Below the pieces are notes generated by a model that was not told where the DNA came from, ran no database searches, and saw only the letters and a program-made list of their open reading frames with translations. The position numbers and the translations under genes were made by a program. Source: Candidatus Magasanikbacteria bacterium RIFCSPLOWO2_02_FULL_44_11 (GTDB taxonomy: Bacteria > Patescibacteriota > Patescibacteriia > Magasanikbacterales > GWA2-37-8). Taken from it: a DNA stretch of 8,683 bases. Every line of letters begins with the position of its first letter. The stretch's first letter is position 1. Of this stretch, positions 6,080 through 8,683 are shown piece after piece. The stretch is taken from assembly GCA_001783035.1 (NCBI GenBank), contig MFQK01000006.1, positions 1,465 through 10,147 on the forward strand. Reading direction: 5' to 3'.

Positions 6080-7192
6080 ATGGATGTCTCCTTACTTAAA
6101 GAATCATTGATCTATCTACTCTGTTCCGCTGTTGGAGCATTTTTGTGGGCGCCCGTCTTAACCAAATTATTATATAAATACAACATCACCCGCCGGAGCG
6201 ATTATGATCACACGCTGCAAGGCGAAAGAAAAATAAAAACAGGCACCCCGATTATGGGTGGACTATTGGTTATTATCACAGTCACATTGGTTACCATACT
6301 ATTTAATTGGGAAAGAAAATACACCTATGTACCGATCGGCACCATGGGACTAGCGGCACTCCTAGGCGCGGCCGATGATATTCTGAATATTACCGGCACT
6401 CGTCGACGCCTGCGCAACCTCAAACATACTCTCATCCTGATCCGCGTGCATAAAAAATGGTTCATGAAAATATGGCACACTTTGTCTCTGCCCTGGATTG
6501 CCTTTCAAGATTTTACCGGCATGTTCGGCTCCAAACAAAACCGCGGATTGCAAGCGCACGAAAAATTATTATTGCAATTTACCGCCGGCGCGATTACCGC
6601 CTGGTGGGTCTATACCAAACTTGGTGAACATTGGCACACTCTACAACTGCCGTTCGATGGTACAATCAGTGTCGGTTGGCTCATTATCCCGATTATTATT
6701 TTCCTCGTCATGTTTACCGCGAACGCGGTGAATGTTACCGATGGTATGGATGGTTTAGCCGGCGGATCATTGATCATCACTTTTTTAGGGATGATGATGC
6801 TAAGTTGGATCGAAGGCCTGACTGCTTTTGCGCCGCTAAACGCCACGGTCGTCGGCGCCTTAATCGCTTATACTTATTTCAACGTTAAGCCGGCGCGTTT
6901 CCAAATGGGCGATGTCGGATCGCTTGGTCTGGGCGCGCTGTTGGCCATCAACGCCATTGCTATCCAAAAAACGTTACTGATTCCCCTGTTAGGCTTTATT
7001 TTTTATATTGAAATATTTAGCGTTATTTTACAAATTTTGTCCCGCCGGTTGTTTGGCCGCCGGCTTTTCAAAATGGCGCCATTGCACCATCATTTTGAAA
7101 TCAAAGGTTGGAATGAAGAAAAAACCGTCATGCGTTTTTGGATTGTGCACGGTTTTGCGGTCATTGTCGCTGTCTGGCTCGCTCTCAACTAA
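6080..7192 (+). CDS. mraY: Phospho-N-acetylmuramoyl-pentapeptide transferase MraY
   Basis: MraY moves phospho-MurNAc-peptide from UDP to undecaprenyl phosphate in the inner membrane, forming lipid I. The 370-residue, mostly hydrophobic product has all major family motifs: GTPIMGG (55-61), ADD (98-100; the first aspartate pair), the central NAVNVTDGMDGLAGG (215-229; Asp221 and Asp224), GDVGSLGLGALLA (277-289) and PLHHHFEIKGW (334-344). Two departures are visible. The residue at the position of the lysine in the usual DDxxK is Asn103 (DDILN). The cytoplasmic loop between DD and GLxxxxKLLLQ is about 55 residues (101-155) rather than the usual ~15, with a basic start (RRRLRNLKH, 108-116) and KQNRGLQ (152-158) at its end. 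The start ATG is two bases after the upstream stop, with no Shine-Dalgarno, so translation is probably coupled. It is not WecA/TagO, as the triple-His motif is typical of MraY. Confidence 0.95.
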   Translation: MDVSLLKESLIYLLCSAVGAFLWAPVLTKLLYKYNITRRSDYDHTLQGERKIKTGTPIMGGLLVIITVTLVTILFNWERKYTYVPIGTMGLAALLGAADDILNITGTRRRLRNLKHTLILIRVHKKWFMKIWHTLSLPWIAFQDFTGMFGSKQNRGLQAHEKLLLQFTAGAITAWWVYTKLGEHWHTLQLPFDGTISVGWLIIPIIIFLVMFTANAVNVTDGMDGLAGGSLIITFLGMMMLSWIEGLTAFAPLNATVVGALIAYTYFNVKPARFQMGDVGSLGLGALLAINAIAIQKTLLIPLLGFIFYIEIFSVILQILSRRLFGRRLFKMAPLHHHFEIKGWNEEKTVMRFWIVHGFAVIVAVWLALN

Positions 7193-7193
7193 T

Positions 7194-7850
7194 ATGTATC
7201 TTTCTTGGGCCAAAAAAACCGTTACCGATTTTTCGGATAAAAATATTGATAACCTGTATGACCAGGGTTTTGTTTTTACGAGAGTTGGTCGCGGCATAAT
7301 GAACCAGACGAGAAGTTTACGCGTAGATTTGTCGGCTTTTGCACTTTCAAGTGAAAACCGTCGTGTGCTTAAAAAAACTGAGAACGTAAAAATTACCAAG
7401 TTCTCGGTCCCATATGATGATTATAGCTGGACTGTCGGGAAACTTGGTAAAGATTTTTACGAAACCAAGTTTGGCGAAGGGACTTTTAGCGCCAACAAGA
7501 TGAAAGAATTAATGACCGATGCCGCCAAAAGTAATTTCACTATTGTTTTCTTATACGAAAACGATGATGTGGAAAAAATCGGTTATTGCATCGCGCTTGA
7601 AACAGCTTCCATTCTCCACTATTGCTACCCATTTTACAAACTCGATACGACGATTCCGAACCTAGGCCTCGGGATGATGCTTAAAGCAATCGAATGGGCG
7701 CAAAAAAATGGTAAAAAATATGCGTACCTCGGCTCCTTTCAACGCCCGACCGATACCTATAAATTACAATTCGAGGGATTGGAATGGTTCGATGAGCAAA
7801 ATTGGCAAACCGATCTGAGTAAACTCAAGACTGTTCTAAAAATAGTATGA
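7194..7850 (+). CDS. GNAT-fold protein related to leucyl/arginyl-tRNA--protein transferase (Bpt/Ate C-terminal type)
   Basis: The 218-residue product starts at ATG 7194, one base after the mraY stop; the frame is open upstream inside mraY but that part is a shadow. Features reminiscent of Bpt/Ate are DQGFVFTRVGRGIMNQTRSL (23-42), a LRVDLSAFALSSENRRVLKK stretch (42-61) parallel to the family's 'CVPLRVDV..F..SRSQRRVLKRN', and the late GMMLKAIEWAQKNGKKYAYLG (160-180) plus DTYKLQFEGLEWFD (187-200) parallel to '...LGTYLILRTIEWAK..GKKYVYLGYY..MAYKARFRPLE'. Family members transfer amino acids from aminoacyl-tRNA to protein N-termini, using a fold shared with FemXAB peptidoglycan aminoacyltransferases. 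The N-terminal cysteine motif of true Bpt/Ate enzymes is not present (residues 31-42 lack CPxC). The role here is unproved, but with mraY one base upstream and Mpl overlapping downstream, precursor or crossbridge modification is plausible. It could equally be an ordinary N-degron enzyme or another GNAT. Confidence 0.72.
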   Translation: MYLSWAKKTVTDFSDKNIDNLYDQGFVFTRVGRGIMNQTRSLRVDLSAFALSSENRRVLKKTENVKITKFSVPYDDYSWTVGKLGKDFYETKFGEGTFSANKMKELMTDAAKSNFTIVFLYENDDVEKIGYCIALETASILHYCYPFYKLDTTIPNLGLGMMLKAIEWAQKNGKKYAYLGSFQRPTDTYKLQFEGLEWFDEQNWQTDLSKLKTVLKIV

Positions 7851-8683
7851 ACGCCAAGCGTATCCATTTTATCGGTATCTGTGGCGTGGCGATGAGCGCG
7901 ATCGCTTTAGCCTTCAAACGTCGGGGTTGGAAGGTCACCGGCAGTGATGTCGGTTTTTATCCGCCTATTTCAACCTATCTCCAAAAAAATAAAGTCGATT
8001 ATTATCCCGGTTGGCACCCGGAAAAAATGACGGCAGAAGGCAACCCGGATGTCGTCGTTGTCGGCAATGTCGCCAGCTCCACTAATCCAGAATGGTTGTA
8101 CGTGAAAAAAAATAACCTACCGTATCAATCGTATCCGGAAATTATCCAAAAATTTTTTATCAAAATAAATTCGATCGTTTGCGCGGGCACGTACGGCAAA
8201 TCATCTTCAGCAACACTTCTGACCTGGATTTTGAAAGAAACCGGCCACAACCCCAGTTACATGTTTGGCGGACTAAGCCTGAACAACATTCCTGCCGCCG
8301 AGCTAACCGACAGCGACTGGAGCGTGGTTGAAGGCGATGAATACAAAGCATCACGCTGGGACACGGGACCAAAATTCGCTTACTACTCCCCGACCCACCT
8401 TCTTTTGACCTCGTTGGTGTGGGATCACGCCGATGTCTACCCCACCGAACGGAAATATCTGCAAGCCTTCAAAAAATTATTAAAAAACGTCCCTAAAAAC
8501 GGACTTAAAATTATTTCCGAACAAGCCCAAATGGTTTTGGATTTGAAAAAAGACAAACTCGTCGTCACGTATGGTTCGAAATTTGATAATGATTACCGCT
8601 ATCACGCTATAAACCAAACGCCGGAAAAGACGACCTTTGAAATAGCGACAAAAGATGCTACCTACGCCATTACGACTTCGTGT
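7847..8683 (+). CDS. mpl: Mpl/MurC-type Mur ligase (UDP-N-acetylmuramate peptide ligase), C-terminally truncated by the window
   Basis: This reading frame of 279 codons is open to the right edge. It begins at ATG 7847, overlapping the previous TGA by four bases (ATGA). The N-terminal domain has IHFIGICGVAMSAIA (6-20), TGSDVGFYPPIS (31-42) and VVGNVASSTNPE (71-82); the YPP(I/M)S stretch is typical of Mpl more than MurC. The central domain has AGTYGKSSSATLL (113-125) as the ATP loop (Lys118; Mur ligases usually have GTHGKTTT), VEGDEYKASRWD (161-172), KFAYYSPTHLLL (176-187) and WDHADVY (192-198). Mpl attaches a recycled L-Ala-gamma-D-Glu-meso-DAP tripeptide to UDP-MurNAc; MurC adds L-Ala only. 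The usual TN.E..DH pattern is altered here to LTSLVWDH (187-194). The active site at the C-terminal domain is beyond the window, so the donor peptide cannot be judged. Family is confident; Mpl rather than MurC is the best reading but not proved. Confidence 0.88.
   Translation, partial: MNAKRIHFIGICGVAMSAIALAFKRRGWKVTGSDVGFYPPISTYLQKNKVDYYPGWHPEKMTAEGNPDVVVVGNVASSTNPEWLYVKKNNLPYQSYPEIIQKFFIKINSIVCAGTYGKSSSATLLTWILKETGHNPSYMFGGLSLNNIPAAELTDSDWSVVEGDEYKASRWDTGPKFAYYSPTHLLLTSLVWDHADVYPTERKYLQAFKKLLKNVPKNGLKIISEQAQMVLDLKKDKLVVTYGSKFDNDYRYHAINQTPEKTTFEIATKDATYAITTSC

Noticed and set aside
7008..7193. Upstream extension of the transferase-like gene inside mraY
   Set aside because: It overlaps conserved mraY codons in another frame, including the triple-His motif region, and the similarity to Bpt/Ate begins only after ATG 7194.
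1..8683. CRISPR arrays, tRNA or rRNA genes, insertion sequences or phage genes
   Set aside because: No regularly spaced repeats, cloverleaf-like segments, transposase motifs or terminal inverted repeats were seen; coding density is near complete.

Overview
The window looks like a piece of a bacterial chromosome from the Candidate Phyla Radiation (Patescibacteria). This is inferred from the gene set and from family resemblance, not from a marker gene. The supporting signs are a secreted protein that opens its mature part with an ITYQGK motif, a compact block of divergent and short peptidoglycan genes, almost no Shine-Dalgarno sequences, and genes abutting or overlapping by a few bases. UGA is used as a true stop (hpf, the sulfatase and the acyltransferase-like gene end on it), so lineages with recoded UGA (Gracilibacteria, SR1) are unlikely.

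The layout is two divergent transcription units around an intergenic region at 3887-3954. On the minus strand, reading leftward, come murB (3886-2945), hpf (2927-2562), a large membrane sulfatase/LtaS-like protein (2559-295) and, after a 75-base gap, the first 73 codons of a secreted protein that runs off the left edge (219-1). On the plus strand come an ATP-grasp protein (3955-5223), a cysteine-peptidase-like NlpC/P60-type protein (5259-6077), mraY (6080-7192), a protein related to the leucyl/arginyl-tRNA-protein transferase fold (7194-7850) and an Mpl/MurC-type Mur ligase that runs off the right edge (7847-8683). The last three plus-strand junctions have gaps of 2 and 1 bases and a 4-base ATGA overlap, so this is very probably one operon.

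Together the genes describe lipid-linked peptidoglycan precursor synthesis. MurB makes UDP-MurNAc. The Mpl-like ligase would attach a peptide (or L-Ala, if it acts as MurC) to it, and MraY moves the phospho-MurNAc-peptide to undecaprenyl phosphate. The ATP-grasp enzyme, the NlpC/P60-like enzyme and the transferase-fold protein are embedded in the same operon with no recognised standard role. They are candidates for an unusual way of building, editing or branching the stem peptide. The LtaS-like sulfatase fits an outer envelope polymer or headgroup transfer, and the ribosome hibernation factor sits as a passenger in the murB unit.

The intergenic region holds the clearest regulatory signal in the window. 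Two back-to-back sigma-70-type promoters share one -35 element (TTGTCAA), and each -10 box lies so close to the start codon that both mRNAs should be leaderless or nearly so. I saw no RNA genes, CRISPR arrays, insertion sequences or convincing intrinsic terminators. There is no gene-free stretch longer than about 75 bases.
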